Origin: Niallia circulans
GTDB taxonomy: Bacteria; Bacillota; Bacilli; Bacillales; Cytobacillaceae
Assembly (NCBI RefSeq): GCF_003726095.1
Contig: NZ_CP026031.1
Coordinates: forward strand, 4,776,001 to 4,840,000
Length of the DNA: 64,000 bases
Direction of reading: 5' to 3'
The position numbers were made by a program, and so were the translations under genes. Under the pieces are notes generated by a model, which made no database searches, had not been told where the DNA came from, and saw only the letters and a program-made list of their open reading frames with translations. The stretch's first letter is position 1. Each line of letters opens with the position of its first letter. Positions 25,169 to 33,313 of this stretch are shown in pieces.

Positions 25169-26644
25169 ATGAGTAATAAAGAGACAAAAACAGATGTTGG
25201 CTGGAATTTTGATAATAGTTATGCTCGTCTTCCCGAAACATTTTATTCTAAGATGACAGTAAATCCAGTCAGTTCCCCAAGTTTAGTGAAGCTTAATGAG
25301 GATTTGGCTAAGACACTTGGATTAAATGGGGAGCAATTGCAGCGCCCTGAGATAATACAAGTATTAAGCGGGAATGAGGTTCCAGAAGGAGGCTTTCCTC
25401 TTGCGCAAGCATATGCAGGCCATCAATTTGGCCACCCGACCATGCTAGGCGATGGAAGGGCGATGTTAATCGGAGAGCAGATTACCCCATCAGGCGAACG
25501 ATTCGATATCCAATTAAAAGGCTCTGGCCGAACTCCCTATTCGCGCGGTGGCGACGGAAGAGCAGCGCTTAAGCCGATGCTAAGGGAGTATATCATTAGT
25601 GAAGCGATGCATGGACTAGGGATTCCGACTACTAGAAGCTTAGCGGTTGTTGATACAGGTGAGAAGATTGTCCGGGAAACGAGTTTGCCAGGAGCGATTT
25701 TAACAAGAGTGGCAGCAAGCCATCTTCGCGTAGGAACATTTCAATATGCAGCTGCTCTTGAGTCAAAGCAGGAACTTAAAGCACTTGCGGATTATGCTAT
25801 GGAACGGCATTTCCCAACAATTAAGAAAGATGGGAATCCGTATGTTGAAATGTTTAGAGAAGTAATGAAGCGGCAGGCTGCATTAATTGCTAAATGGCAA
25901 TTAGTTGGTTTTATCCATGGTGTTATGAACACAGATAATATGACGATTAGTGGCGAGACGATTGACTATGGACCATGTGCGTTTATGGATAGCTTCCATT
26001 TAGATACTGTTTTTAGCTCGATTGATGTTCAAGGTCGGTATGCCTATGGAAATCAGCCGAAAATAGCGGGGTGGAATCTGGCTAGGTTTGCAGAAAGCCT
26101 GTTGCCATTATTCCATGATGATACGGAAAAAGCAGTGGAACTTGCGCAAGCACAATTAGATCAATTTAATCCTTTATATCAGCAGCATTGGCTTGATGGA
26201 ATGAGAGGAAAATTAGGATTAGTGGCAGCGGAAGAAGAAAAAGATGCTAAGCTAATAGAGAAGCTCCTTGGCATTATGCAAAATAATCGGGCGGACTATA
26301 CAGATACTTTCCGTGCTTTAACGATAGGGGAAGTAGAACGAATAGAACTAAATAAAAATCAAGCATTTAGCGAATGGCATAAAGCTTGGAAGGAAAGAAT
26401 TGCAGGACAAGAAGGGGGAGAAGTGGCTGCTCGTGAACGAATGAAAAAACATAATCCGGTCGTAATCCCTCGCAATCATCGTGTCGAAGCAGCACTTGAT
26501 GCTGCAGAAGGCGGAGATTTAAGTGTAATGGAGGAATTATTACAAATGCTATCTAACCCGTATGCATATACACAAGCACAAATGGAGTACGGCATAGCTC
26601 CAGTGAAGATTAACCCTGCTTATAAAACGTATTGCGGAACATGA
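25169..26644 (+). CDS. selO: Protein adenylyltransferase SelO (YdiU family)
   Basis: A 491-aa pseudokinase that transfers AMP to protein Ser/Thr/Tyr hydroxyls, linked to redox homeostasis. Family sequence is clear: [40 protein letters not shown] (Lys117 as the ATP lysine), the metal and catalytic residues Asp256/Asn257 in MNTDNMTIS, and Asp266 in [11 protein letters not shown]. The C-terminus ends in [11 protein letters not shown]; no selenocysteine is expected or seen. The start follows GGAAGGGAG. It is a single gene between terminators. Confidence 0.93.
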   Translation: MSNKETKTDVGWNFDNSYARLPETFYSKMTVNPVSSPSLVKLNEDLAKTLGLNGEQLQRPEIIQVLSGNEVPEGGFPLAQAYAGHQFGHPTMLGDGRAMLIGEQITPSGERFDIQLKGSGRTPYSRGGDGRAALKPMLREYIISEAMHGLGIPTTRSLAVVDTGEKIVRETSLPGAILTRVAASHLRVGTFQYAAALESKQELKALADYAMERHFPTIKKDGNPYVEMFREVMKRQAALIAKWQLVGFIHGVMNTDNMTISGETIDYGPCAFMDSFHLDTVFSSIDVQGRYAYGNQPKIAGWNLARFAESLLPLFHDDTEKAVELAQAQLDQFNPLYQQHWLDGMRGKLGLVAAEEEKDAKLIEKLLGIMQNNRADYTDTFRALTIGEVERIELNKNQAFSEWHKAWKERIAGQEGGEVAARERMKKHNPVVIPRNHRVEAALDAAEGGDLSVMEELLQMLSNPYAYTQAQMEYGIAPVKINPAYKTYCGT

Positions 26645-26676
26645 TGATTTTAATAGGGCATAGATAACAATCGAAG

Positions 26677-26713
26677 GTTCTTTGTTTCTTTTTAGAAACG
26701 AGGAACTTTTTTT
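26677..26713 (+). terminator. Terminator after selO
   Basis: GTTCTTTGTTTC pairs with GAAACGAGGAAC (12 bp, two G-T pairs), followed by seven T. Confidence 0.85.
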
Positions 26714-26767
26714 ATTATTTTCGAGTAAATGTTTACATCTCTGTCATCTATAAACAAAGTGTGAAAA

Positions 26768-26796
26768 TGAAACTTTTTAAACGTTCAATCAGTATA
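26768..26796 (+). promoter_or_regulatory. Possible ECF-sigma promoter of ydjGHI
   Basis: TGAAAC (26768-26773) matches the sigma-W type -35; AGTATA follows after 17 bases, where CGTATA after 16 would be ideal. In B. subtilis the ydjFGHI operon belongs to the sigma-W regulon, which makes this match more believable, but the -10 is imperfect. Confidence 0.4.
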
Positions 26797-26890
26797 TGTA
26801 TATAACGGAAATTTTTCACGGCAGCAGAGCAGCGAGTGGATAAATAAGGTATGATTAGTATAAGAAGAGATAAAAATTGAGGTGATTTAC

Positions 26891-27919
26891 TTGATCCTTC
26901 ATTATAAATGCCCAAATTGTGGGGGAGATATGAGCTTTAATGCAGATACAGGCAGTTTATCTTGCCCTAGCTGTGGAAATGAAGAGAATATTGAGAGCTA
27001 TCCAGAAAATTTAATGACCGCTTCTTTTGAAGAGAATGAGGTGAAGGAATACCATTGTGACAACTGCGGGGCAGTATTACTAACAGAAGCAGACACAACG
27101 GCAACAAATTGTAGCTTTTGCGGTGCAGGCGTTGTTATTGCTGACCGCTTGGCAGGAGCGCTTGCTCCTAAGAAAGTGATCCCTTTTACAATCAGTAAAG
27201 AAGAAGCTATGGCGGCTTTTCAAAAATGGTGCAGAAAGGGACTATTGACTCCAAAGGGATTTATGAATGCAGACAGGATAAAAAGTATTACTGGTATGTA
27301 TGTACCATTCTGGCTTTATGATTTAAACAGTGATGTTGATGTAACTGCCCTTTGCACAAAGGTCCGGACGTATACAAGCGGTGATTATATCTATACGGAA
27401 ACGAAGTATTATGAAGCATATCGAAAGATAAATTTAGATTATACGAAAATTCCAGTTGATGCTTCTGAAAAAATGAAAGATGAATTAATGGATAAATTGG
27501 AACCTTTTCCATATGAGCAGTTAAAAGATTTTAAAACACCTTATCTAGCTGGCTTTATTTCTGAAAAATATAATTATACGGATGCGGAATTATTGCCGCG
27601 AGCCAAAGATAAAGTGAGTGATTACATTGATTCCTTTGTACACTCTACTTTTATAGGGTATCATACGATAAATTATCGGGATAGAAATATTGATACAAAA
27701 GCGGTCCGGAGTGATTATGTCTTGCTACCTGTATGGATGGTCAGTTACGATTACGAAAGCCAAGAGCATATTTTTGCGATGAATGGGCAGACAGGAAAAG
27801 TAGTCGGGAAACCGCCGATTAGTAAAGGCAAGGTAGCGCTATGGTTTAGCGGAATTGCTTGCGGCACATTCCTTGCATTAAAAGGTATCTCCTTCTTAAT
27901 GGGTGGTGGTTTCTTTTGA
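26891..27919 (+). CDS. ydjG: YdjG-like zinc-ribbon membrane protein
   Basis: A 342-aa protein with two zinc ribbons at the N-terminus (CPNCG...CPSCG and CDNCG...CSFCG), a central domain (GMYVPFWLYDLNSDVDVTAL, VLLPVWMVSYDYESQEHIFA) and one hydrophobic C-terminal segment (LWFSGIACGTFLALKGISFL). It matches B. subtilis YdjG, which with YdjH anchors YdjI and PspA at the membrane during envelope stress. The TTG start at 26891 follows GAGGTGA; the GTG at 26882 lies inside that Shine-Dalgarno. It overlaps ydjH by four bases. Confidence 0.82.
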   Translation: MILHYKCPNCGGDMSFNADTGSLSCPSCGNEENIESYPENLMTASFEENEVKEYHCDNCGAVLLTEADTTATNCSFCGAGVVIADRLAGALAPKKVIPFTISKEEAMAAFQKWCRKGLLTPKGFMNADRIKSITGMYVPFWLYDLNSDVDVTALCTKVRTYTSGDYIYTETKYYEAYRKINLDYTKIPVDASEKMKDELMDKLEPFPYEQLKDFKTPYLAGFISEKYNYTDAELLPRAKDKVSDYIDSFVHSTFIGYHTINYRDRNIDTKAVRSDYVLLPVWMVSYDYESQEHIFAMNGQTGKVVGKPPISKGKVALWFSGIACGTFLALKGISFLMGGGFF

Positions 27920-28767
27920 GAAAAATTTTAAGGAACTATAGTAGTTTACTATTTATTGCCTTGGCAATATTTACTCTGTTTTCAGGCAGTGCTGTAAGTG
28001 CGGCTTCAGAAAATCAAACGGAATATATCTTTGATGATGCCCAGCTTTTAACAGATTCTGAAAAAACAGAACTGGAAAGCTTAGCAGAGGAATTAGGCGA
28101 AGAAACCGAAACTGCCTTATTGATTCTTACGCTAGATGGTACAGATGGAAAAAAAATCAAAAGATATGTTCAGGATTATTATGACGAAGAAGCCCCTGGC
28201 TATGACCAGCCTCATGGAAATACAGCCATCTTAGCCATTGATATGGAAGAAAGAGATATTTATTTAGCAGGTTTTAAAAAAGCGGAAGATGCATTGGATA
28301 ATGCGACAATCGATTATATCCGTGAAGAGATAACGCCAGCTTTATCAGATGGTGATTATTTTGAAGCTTTTTCCACTTTTATGCATGAATCGACTTATTA
28401 TTTAGTGGATGATCCGGCTAATTTAGAAAATGATTATGATTATAGCGGCATAGATGAGGCTCGAAATGAATATAACGAGGAAAATAATGCAAGTGGAATG
28501 CCAGCATTTTTCTTTCATTGGGGCTTTCAGCTAATTGCCTCGCTCGTGATTGCAGGGATCATCGTTAGTATAATGGTTTTCCAATCTGGAGGAAAAGTAA
28601 CCGTGAATGGCAATACGTATATGGATAACTCGAAGATTATAAATAGACATGATCGCTTTATTCGAAAAACAGTAACAAAACAAAGAAAGCCACAAAACAA
28701 CTCAGGTGGCGGTGGCGGGATCACTGGCGGTGGTCACTCCCATAGTGGAAGCGGAGGAAAATTCTAA
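27916..28767 (+). CDS. ydjH: YdjH-like TPM-domain membrane protein
   Basis: A 283-aa protein. A signal peptide ends near AVSAA (residues 24-28). A TPM (YgcG-type) domain spans ~35-165 (DDAQLLTDSEKTELESLAEE, TALLILTLDG, GNTAILAIDMEERDIYLAGF). A membrane span lies at ~207-228 (FQLIASLVIAGIIVSIMVFQ), followed by a cytoplasmic tail ending in a Gly/Ser/His run (GGGGGITGGGHSHSGSGGKF). The TTG start overlaps the ydjG stop (TTGA), so the two are coupled. The likely role is the membrane partner of YdjG in the PspA/YdjI envelope-stress complex. Confidence 0.8.
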   Translation: MRKILRNYSSLLFIALAIFTLFSGSAVSAASENQTEYIFDDAQLLTDSEKTELESLAEELGEETETALLILTLDGTDGKKIKRYVQDYYDEEAPGYDQPHGNTAILAIDMEERDIYLAGFKKAEDALDNATIDYIREEITPALSDGDYFEAFSTFMHESTYYLVDDPANLENDYDYSGIDEARNEYNEENNASGMPAFFFHWGFQLIASLVIAGIIVSIMVFQSGGKVTVNGNTYMDNSKIINRHDRFIRKTVTKQRKPQNNSGGGGGITGGGHSHSGSGGKF

Positions 28768-28802
28768 ACAAATATTTACTTATTGAAAGGGGTTAAAAAA
28801 GG

Positions 28803-29813
28803 ATGTCATTTTTTCGTAATCAATTTGCCAATGTAGTGGAATGGGAAGAATTTCGTGAAGATATGATTTTTTATAAATGGAAAAATCGTGAAATTAAAAA
28901 GGGAAGTAAATTAATTATTCGCCCAGGACAGGATGCTATCTTCTTAAATAATGGCAATATAGAAGGAGCTTTTCAAGAGGAGGGTGAGTATGATATTGAA
29001 TCGCAAATTGTTCCATTTCTGTCCACTTTAAAAGGCTTTAAGTTCGGATTCAATAGTGGAATGCGAGTTGAAGTACTATTCGTCAATACTAAGGAATTTA
29101 CAGTTAAATGGGGCACGAAAAACGCAATAAATATACCAGCTGCTGGGCTTCCTGGTGGAATGCCAATAAGAGCAAACGGAACCTTTCAATTTAAAGTAAA
29201 GGACTATATCGCGCTGATCGATAAAATTGCTGGGATTAAAAATCAATATTTAGTAGAAGATGTAAAAATTCGCATTATCTCTGTGCTGGATCAATTATTA
29301 ATGAAGTGGATAGTCACAGCAGGCAAGGATATGTTCAATCTCCAAGCAAACTCCTTTGAAATTGCCAAAGGCATTCAAGAAGATTTAAATAGCCAGATGA
29401 TGGAAAGCGGGCTTGCGATAACAGGCTTCCAGATTATGAGCTTCAGCTATCCGCAAGAAGTACAGGAAATGATTAATAAAAATGCCTCACACGGAATGGT
29501 TGGCAATATAGATAAGTACCAGCAAATCTCGATGATTGATGGCATGGCTAATGGGAAAATGTCAGGCGGGGGTGCAGCGTCTGATATGGCTGGCATGATG
29601 ATGGGAATGAATATGGCTAATCAAATGATGGATAAAATGAATAAGCAAAATCAAAGCCAGGGGCAAAATCAGCAGCAAGCGCCGGCTCAACAACCAACAC
29701 CAGAAGCAGCATCCCAGAATCAAGAGAAAAAACGGCCCAATTTTTGTCCGAACTGTGGAACGAAAACAGGGGAAGGCAATTTCTGCTCCAATTGTGGCCA
29801 TAAATTAGTATAA
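28803..29813 (+). CDS. ydjI: YdjI-like SPFH-domain protein with zinc ribbon
   Basis: A 336-aa protein. Residues ~30-215 form an SPFH/band-7-like virion-core domain (IIRPGQDAIFLNNGNIEGAF, GTKNAINIPAAGLPGGMPIR, LDQLLMKWIVTAGKDMF). A Met/Gln-rich low-complexity stretch follows (~245-305), then a C-terminal zinc ribbon FCPNCGTKTGEGNFCSNCGH. It corresponds to B. subtilis YdjI, which recruits PspA to the membrane with YdjG and YdjH. The upstream pspA (ydjF) gene of the B. subtilis operon is not next to it here. Confidence 0.85.
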   Translation: MSFFRNQFANVVEWEEFREDMIFYKWKNREIKKGSKLIIRPGQDAIFLNNGNIEGAFQEEGEYDIESQIVPFLSTLKGFKFGFNSGMRVEVLFVNTKEFTVKWGTKNAINIPAAGLPGGMPIRANGTFQFKVKDYIALIDKIAGIKNQYLVEDVKIRIISVLDQLLMKWIVTAGKDMFNLQANSFEIAKGIQEDLNSQMMESGLAITGFQIMSFSYPQEVQEMINKNASHGMVGNIDKYQQISMIDGMANGKMSGGGAASDMAGMMMGMNMANQMMDKMNKQNQSQGQNQQQAPAQQPTPEAASQNQEKKRPNFCPNCGTKTGEGNFCSNCGHKLV

Positions 29814-29821
29814 AAGAGACG

Positions 29822-29859
29822 CAAAACGGTTTTCCATAGAGGGAAACCGTTTTGTTTTT
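29822..29859 (+). terminator. Terminator of the ydjGHI operon
   Basis: A 14-bp stem (CAAAACGGTTTTCC with GGGAAACCGTTTTG, one G-T) is followed by five T. Confidence 0.88.
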
Positions 29860-29901
29860 GGGTTTATAGGTTGTTATTTTACAAACACAAAAAGCATTTT
29901 A

Positions 29902-29930
29902 TTGACATTATATAGAAGGTGAGGTAAATT
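29902..29930 (+). promoter_or_regulatory. Promoter of the marR gene
   Basis: TTGACA (29902-29907), 17-base spacer, TAAATT (29925-29930). The first operator copy starts inside the -10, so bound repressor would block RNA polymerase. Confidence 0.65.
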
Positions 29931-29948
29931 AGTTAGTATTCTAAGTAA
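29929..29948. promoter_or_regulatory. MarR operator copy 1
   Basis: TTAGTTAGTATTCTAAGTAA is an imperfect inverted repeat overlapping the marR promoter, with the same core as the copies at 30447 and 30549. Confidence 0.65.
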
Positions 29949-29968
29949 TTGAAAAGGAAGGAATGAAC

Positions 29969-30412
29969 ATGAAGGAGAGGGAGTTTGAAGTAAATTTTCA
30001 ATATCTTATTCGCACCATTAATCATAAAATTAAGCTAAGTGGTGATAAAAGGTTGGAAGCGCATGGGATTACATTAGAACAGGCTCGTACTATGGGTTTC
30101 ATTGATGCGCATGAGGAACAGGGGATTACGCATAAGGATTTAGAATCAAGGTTTAATCGAAAGGGTTCCTCCATCAGTAGTATCATTCATAATTTGGAAA
30201 AAAAAGATTTTATAAAACGTACAATTGATCCAAAGGATGAGCGTAGAAAGTTATTGTCTCTTTCAGAGAAAGGGAAAAAAATCGTAGGTGATTTTGAAGC
30301 TTTTTTTGCAAATGCTGAGAATATGCTGGTAGAGGGTTTTAGTGAAGAAGAGAAAAAACAGCTATTTCATTTTTTAGAACGAATGAATGTAAATGTAGAC
30401 AAACAACTTTAG
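29969..30412 (+). CDS. MarR-family transcriptional regulator
   Basis: A 147-aa winged-helix repressor: LRLEAHGITLEQ-type entry helix, THKDLESRFNRKGSSISSII (recognition region), the wing KKDFIKRTIDPKDERRKLLS, then LSEKGKK. It probably represses itself and the MATE exporter downstream through three copies of a TAGTTAGA-type operator, and is released by a toxic ligand. The start at 29969 is preferred over the ATG at 29963 because the GGAAGG site is 7 bases upstream of it. Confidence 0.88.
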   Translation: MKEREFEVNFQYLIRTINHKIKLSGDKRLEAHGITLEQARTMGFIDAHEEQGITHKDLESRFNRKGSSISSIIHNLEKKDFIKRTIDPKDERRKLLSLSEKGKKIVGDFEAFFANAENMLVEGFSEEEKKQLFHFLERMNVNVDKQL

Positions 30413-30446
30413 CAAAGTGATATCTTACAGGGGATATCACCGTATA

Positions 30447-30464
30447 TAGTTAGAGTTCTAAGTA
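30447..30464. promoter_or_regulatory. MarR operator copy 2
   Basis: TAGTTAGAGTTCTAAGTA is an imperfect copy of the operator in the marR-MATE gap. A GTGATATC/GATATCAC hairpin at 30418-30441 sits just before it and has no T tract. Confidence 0.6.
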
Positions 30465-30548
30465 AATAAAAAACTAAATTGTTTTTCCTTTTCAATACAT
30501 TTAGATTAAGTACGGTTCAACGAATGAGGTCTGTTTATTACAAATAAA

Positions 30549-30566
30549 TAGTTAGATTTCTAACTA
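30549..30566. promoter_or_regulatory. MarR operator copy 3 (perfect)
   Basis: TAGTTAGA-TT-TCTAACTA is a perfect 8-bp inverted repeat 24 bases upstream of the MATE start. Confidence 0.68.
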
Positions 30567-30590
30567 AATAAAAAAGAAAGTAGTGGGAAT

Positions 30591-31952
30591 ATGGAAAAAG
30601 AAAATCTTTATTATTTTGAAAAAGCACCAATTGCTAAAGCGGTTGCCCATTTTGCTATCCCAATGATGCTTGGTATGTCAATGACAGTAGTTTATTCGAT
30701 TTTAAATGCTTATTTTATTGGCTTTTTACAGGACACTGCGATGCTTACAGCTATTACACTAGCACTTCCCGTCTTTGCTCTAATCATGGCTTTTGGAAAT
30801 TTAATAGGAATGGGAGGGGGTACCTATATATCAAGGCTTCTTGGTGAAAAAAAATATTATAGAGTAAAACAAGTATCTTCGATTTCTATTTACAGTTCTA
30901 TATTATTAGGTTTATTAATCATTATAATTACAGTTCCATTGATAGATTCGATTGTTTCATTATTGGGTAGTAGCCTCCATTCCTTCGATTATACAAAACA
31001 ATACGTATTGATGTTAATTATTGGTTCACCGTTTATCATTTTATTTTTTACTATGGAACAATTAGTTCGATCAGAAGGTGCGGCAAATGTTTCTATGATT
31101 GGAATGATATTTAGTGTTGCCATAAATATTGTGCTTGATTTATTGTTTATTTTTGTTTTAAAGCTAGGAATTATGGGGGTCGCAGCAGCAACCATTCTCT
31201 CAAATATTATGGCTTGTATTTATTTTAGTTATTATATGGGAAAAAAGAGCAAATTCCTTACCTTATCTTTTCGAGAATTTTCATTCGAAAAAACTATCTT
31301 TAAGCATATTTTAACGATTGGGGTTCCCGTATTTTTGATGAATGTGTTTATGGGAGTTACAGCCCTATTCTTTAATCACTTTATGATGATATATGGAGAT
31401 AAAGCAGTTGCTGGTTATGGAATTTCCTCAAGATTACAACAGTTTCCTGAGTTTTTCATCATGGGAGTTTGTGAGGGGGTAGTGCCGTTAATAGCTTATT
31501 CCTTTACAGCAGATAGAAAGCGGATGAAAAAAGTTTTGGCGTTTACGAGTAAGCTTATACTAGGAATGGCCGTTCTTTTTGGATTAATTATCTTTTTTAC
31601 ATCCAGCAACCTTATCGGTTTATTTACTAATGATATCGAATTAATTACAGTAGGAAGCTATATCTTAAAAGTAACGTTCTTATCTATGTTTTTATCTGGT
31701 TTTACATTCTTAATTATTGGCATGTTTCAGGCGACTGGTCAGGGTACTGCTGCCTTTGTTATGGCCTTTGTGCAAGGATTGGTGTTAATTCCTATTTTGT
31801 TTTTTGCTAATTTCACTTTTGGTTTTCATGGTGTCGTTTGGTCCCTGTTTATAGCAGATAGTATTACATTCATAGTAGCCGCAGCTATATTATATGTATT
31901 AAGAAATAAATTAAATAGTCCTTCTGTGGAAGAGTTGCTGCAAGGAGAATAA
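30591..31952 (+). CDS. MATE-family multidrug efflux transporter
   Basis: A 453-aa integral membrane protein with about 12 helices in two homologous halves, typical of MatE (AIPMMLGMSMTVVYSILNAY; GMGGGTYISRLLGEKKYYRV; ATGQGTAAFVMAFVQGLVLI). It exports cationic drugs in exchange for H+ or Na+. It is controlled, by inference, by the MarR repressor encoded upstream, since a perfect operator copy precedes its start. The ribosome binding site is weak (AAAGTAGTGGGA). Confidence 0.9.
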   Translation: MEKENLYYFEKAPIAKAVAHFAIPMMLGMSMTVVYSILNAYFIGFLQDTAMLTAITLALPVFALIMAFGNLIGMGGGTYISRLLGEKKYYRVKQVSSISIYSSILLGLLIIIITVPLIDSIVSLLGSSLHSFDYTKQYVLMLIIGSPFIILFFTMEQLVRSEGAANVSMIGMIFSVAINIVLDLLFIFVLKLGIMGVAAATILSNIMACIYFSYYMGKKSKFLTLSFREFSFEKTIFKHILTIGVPVFLMNVFMGVTALFFNHFMMIYGDKAVAGYGISSRLQQFPEFFIMGVCEGVVPLIAYSFTADRKRMKKVLAFTSKLILGMAVLFGLIIFFTSSNLIGLFTNDIELITVGSYILKVTFLSMFLSGFTFLIIGMFQATGQGTAAFVMAFVQGLVLIPILFFANFTFGFHGVVWSLFIADSITFIVAAAILYVLRNKLNSPSVEELLQGE

Positions 31953-31991
31953 TACGCCAAAATAATGGATTCTTGCTTAGGAAAACAAAAA

Positions 31992-32050
31992 TGCAATATT
32001 GCTGTAATAGGAGAAGAAACACTAATTCCTCTAGTCTCAGCAATATTGCA
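31992..32050. repeat. Pair of GCAATATTGC palindromes forming a 13-bp inverted repeat
   Basis: TGCAATATTGCTG (31992-32004) and CAGCAATATTGCA (32038-32050) are exact reverse complements. Each contains the 10-bp palindrome GCAATATTGC. No T tract follows, so this is not a clear terminator for the MATE gene. A 69-aa ORF drawn through it has no ribosome binding site. It could be a pair of operators or the remnant of a small mobile repeat. Confidence 0.6.
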
Positions 32051-32109
32051 GAGATAGTGTCTATTTATGTAAGCTATAAGGGGAACGAGAGAAATTTAGT
32101 CTTTTTCGG

Positions 32110-32138
32110 TTTACAATCAATAAATTATAAAGTAGTAT
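32110..32138 (+). promoter_or_regulatory. Promoter of the corA leader transcript
   Basis: TTTACA (32110-32115), 17-base spacer, TAGTAT (32133-32138). It would start RNA near 32145, about 34 bases before the leader ORF. Confidence 0.5.
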
Positions 32139-32178
32139 GTAAGAGGTTTAAAGATTACAAGCAAGGAGTTGAATTTTT

Positions 32179-32307
32179 ATGAGTACTCGAAAGTGTATGG
32201 AACCTGAACCAGAACCCACGGCCATGAAAGAGGAAGTCATATATAGCCCTTCCTTTAGAAGTTTGAATACTGATAAAGATTCAACTTTATTTGGCAGAGA
32301 ATGTTGA
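32179..32307 (+). CDS. corA leader peptide, Glu-Pro repeat at N-terminus (42 aa)
   Basis: An ATG-started 42-codon ORF with AAGGAG 10 bases upstream. It begins MSTRKCMEPEPEPTAMKEE and ends FGREC. Codons 8-13 (32200-32217) encode an uninterrupted EPEPEP run. Alternating Glu/Asp-Pro near the N-terminus is the hallmark of MgtL (MEPDPTPLP), where low Mg2+ makes the ribosome fall apart on that stretch. Its codons 17-21 contain one arm of a switch (32229-32239), and its stop lies in the other arm (32305-32315). It is very probably a sensor ORF for corA. Confidence 0.72.
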   Translation: MSTRKCMEPEPEPTAMKEEVIYSPSFRSLNTDKDSTLFGREC

Positions 32308-32329
32308 CTTCCTCTACAACAAGAGGAGG
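32229..32329 (+). promoter_or_regulatory. Translational switch controlling corA
   Basis: Arm A AGAGGAAGTCA (32229-32239), inside the leader ORF, pairs perfectly over 11 bp with arm B TGACTTCCTCT (32305-32315). Arm B bases 32308-32315 (CTTCCTCT) can instead pair with arm C AGAGGAGG (32322-32329) over 8 bp with one G-U, across a 6-base loop. Arm C is the corA Shine-Dalgarno. A:B frees the ribosome binding site; B:C hides it. Ribosomes moving through arm A should favour B:C, and ribosomes lost before arm A should favour A:B. Confidence 0.7.
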
Positions 32330-32336
32330 TAAAAGC

Positions 32337-33275
32337 ATGAGAAAAATTTATATTTCAAATGAAGATGGAATGTTGCAGGAAACAGATAAAGTAGTCAATG
32401 GCTGCTGGATCAATTTAATAGCACCAACAGAGCAGGAGATAACAGAAATTGCAACAGGTTTAGATATTCCATTAGCGTTTATGAAAGATCCATTGGATGA
32501 AGAAGAGCGTTCAAGAATTGAAAAAGATGGGGAGAATATATTGATCATTGTCAATCTTCCGCTCGTTTCGTTTGATGAAAAAAAGACACAAATTTATGAC
32601 ACCATTCCATTAGGAATGATTATTGCCAAGAATTGCTTTATTACTGTTTGCTTAAAGGATAATCCTATTTTTCAACAATTTTCTGAAGGAAGAATGAAGA
32701 GCTTTTTTACGTACAAAAAAACTCGTTTTTCCTTGCAAATACTGTATAGTATGGCGACAGCTTATTTAAAATATTTAAAGCAAATCAGCAAGAAGACAGA
32801 TAGCATTGAAAAAGAGCTGCAGCAGTCCATGAAAAATAAAGAGCTTTTCTCTTTGCTTAACATCGAAAAAAGTTTAGTGTACTTTACGACTTCTTTAAAA
32901 TCGAATAATATTGTTATGCAAAAAATGCTTAAAAGTAATTATTTGAAAATGTATGAAGATGATCAAGAATTGTTAGAGGATGTTATCATTGAGAATCAGC
33001 AAGCAATTGAGATGGCCGAAACCCATATGTCGATTTTAAGTGGAATGATGGATGCCTTTGCTTCAGTTATTTCCAATAATGTTAATATGGTCATGAAGTT
33101 TCTCACATCCTTCACGATTATTTTATCCTTACCAACAATGGTTGCGAGCTTTTACGGCATGAATGTGCATATTCCATTTCAGGATATGTCCTATTCTTTC
33201 ACCATTGCGATTATGATTTCCTTCCTATTATCAGGAATAACAGCTCTAGTCTTTTGGAAAAAGAAATTCTTTTGA
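32337..33275 (+). CDS. corA: CorA-type magnesium transporter
   Basis: A 312-aa Mg2+ (or Co2+/Ni2+) channel of the CorA/MIT family. A long soluble N-terminal funnel and stalk helix are followed by two C-terminal membrane helices; the selectivity motif GMN (Gly274-Asn276) sits in ASFYGMNVHIPFQD between them. The protein ends in a Lys-rich tail (FWKKKFF). The start at 32337 follows GAGGAGGT; the track start at 32301 lies inside the leader ORF and is not used. Translation is probably governed by the upstream leader. Confidence 0.92.
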   Translation: MRKIYISNEDGMLQETDKVVNGCWINLIAPTEQEITEIATGLDIPLAFMKDPLDEEERSRIEKDGENILIIVNLPLVSFDEKKTQIYDTIPLGMIIAKNCFITVCLKDNPIFQQFSEGRMKSFFTYKKTRFSLQILYSMATAYLKYLKQISKKTDSIEKELQQSMKNKELFSLLNIEKSLVYFTTSLKSNNIVMQKMLKSNYLKMYEDDQELLEDVIIENQQAIEMAETHMSILSGMMDAFASVISNNVNMVMKFLTSFTIILSLPTMVASFYGMNVHIPFQDMSYSFTIAIMISFLLSGITALVFWKKKFF

Positions 33276-33283
33276 TAATGTAC

Positions 33284-33312
33284 AGCTCCTCCTTATGATA
33301 GGGAGGAGCTTC
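33284..33312. terminator. Bidirectional terminator after corA
   Basis: AGCTCCTCC pairs with GGAGGAGCT (9 bp) between the convergent corA and AraC genes; a short T-rich tail follows on the + strand. Confidence 0.7.
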
Positions 33313-33313
33313 T

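Noticed and set aside
31973..32182. 69-aa ORF between the MATE gene and the corA leader
   Set aside because: TTG start without a ribosome binding site; it runs through the palindrome pair and the leader promoter.
32100..32336. M-box (Mg2+) riboswitch for corA
   Set aside because: The conserved M-box core was not found; the region reads as a leader ORF with alternative stems instead.
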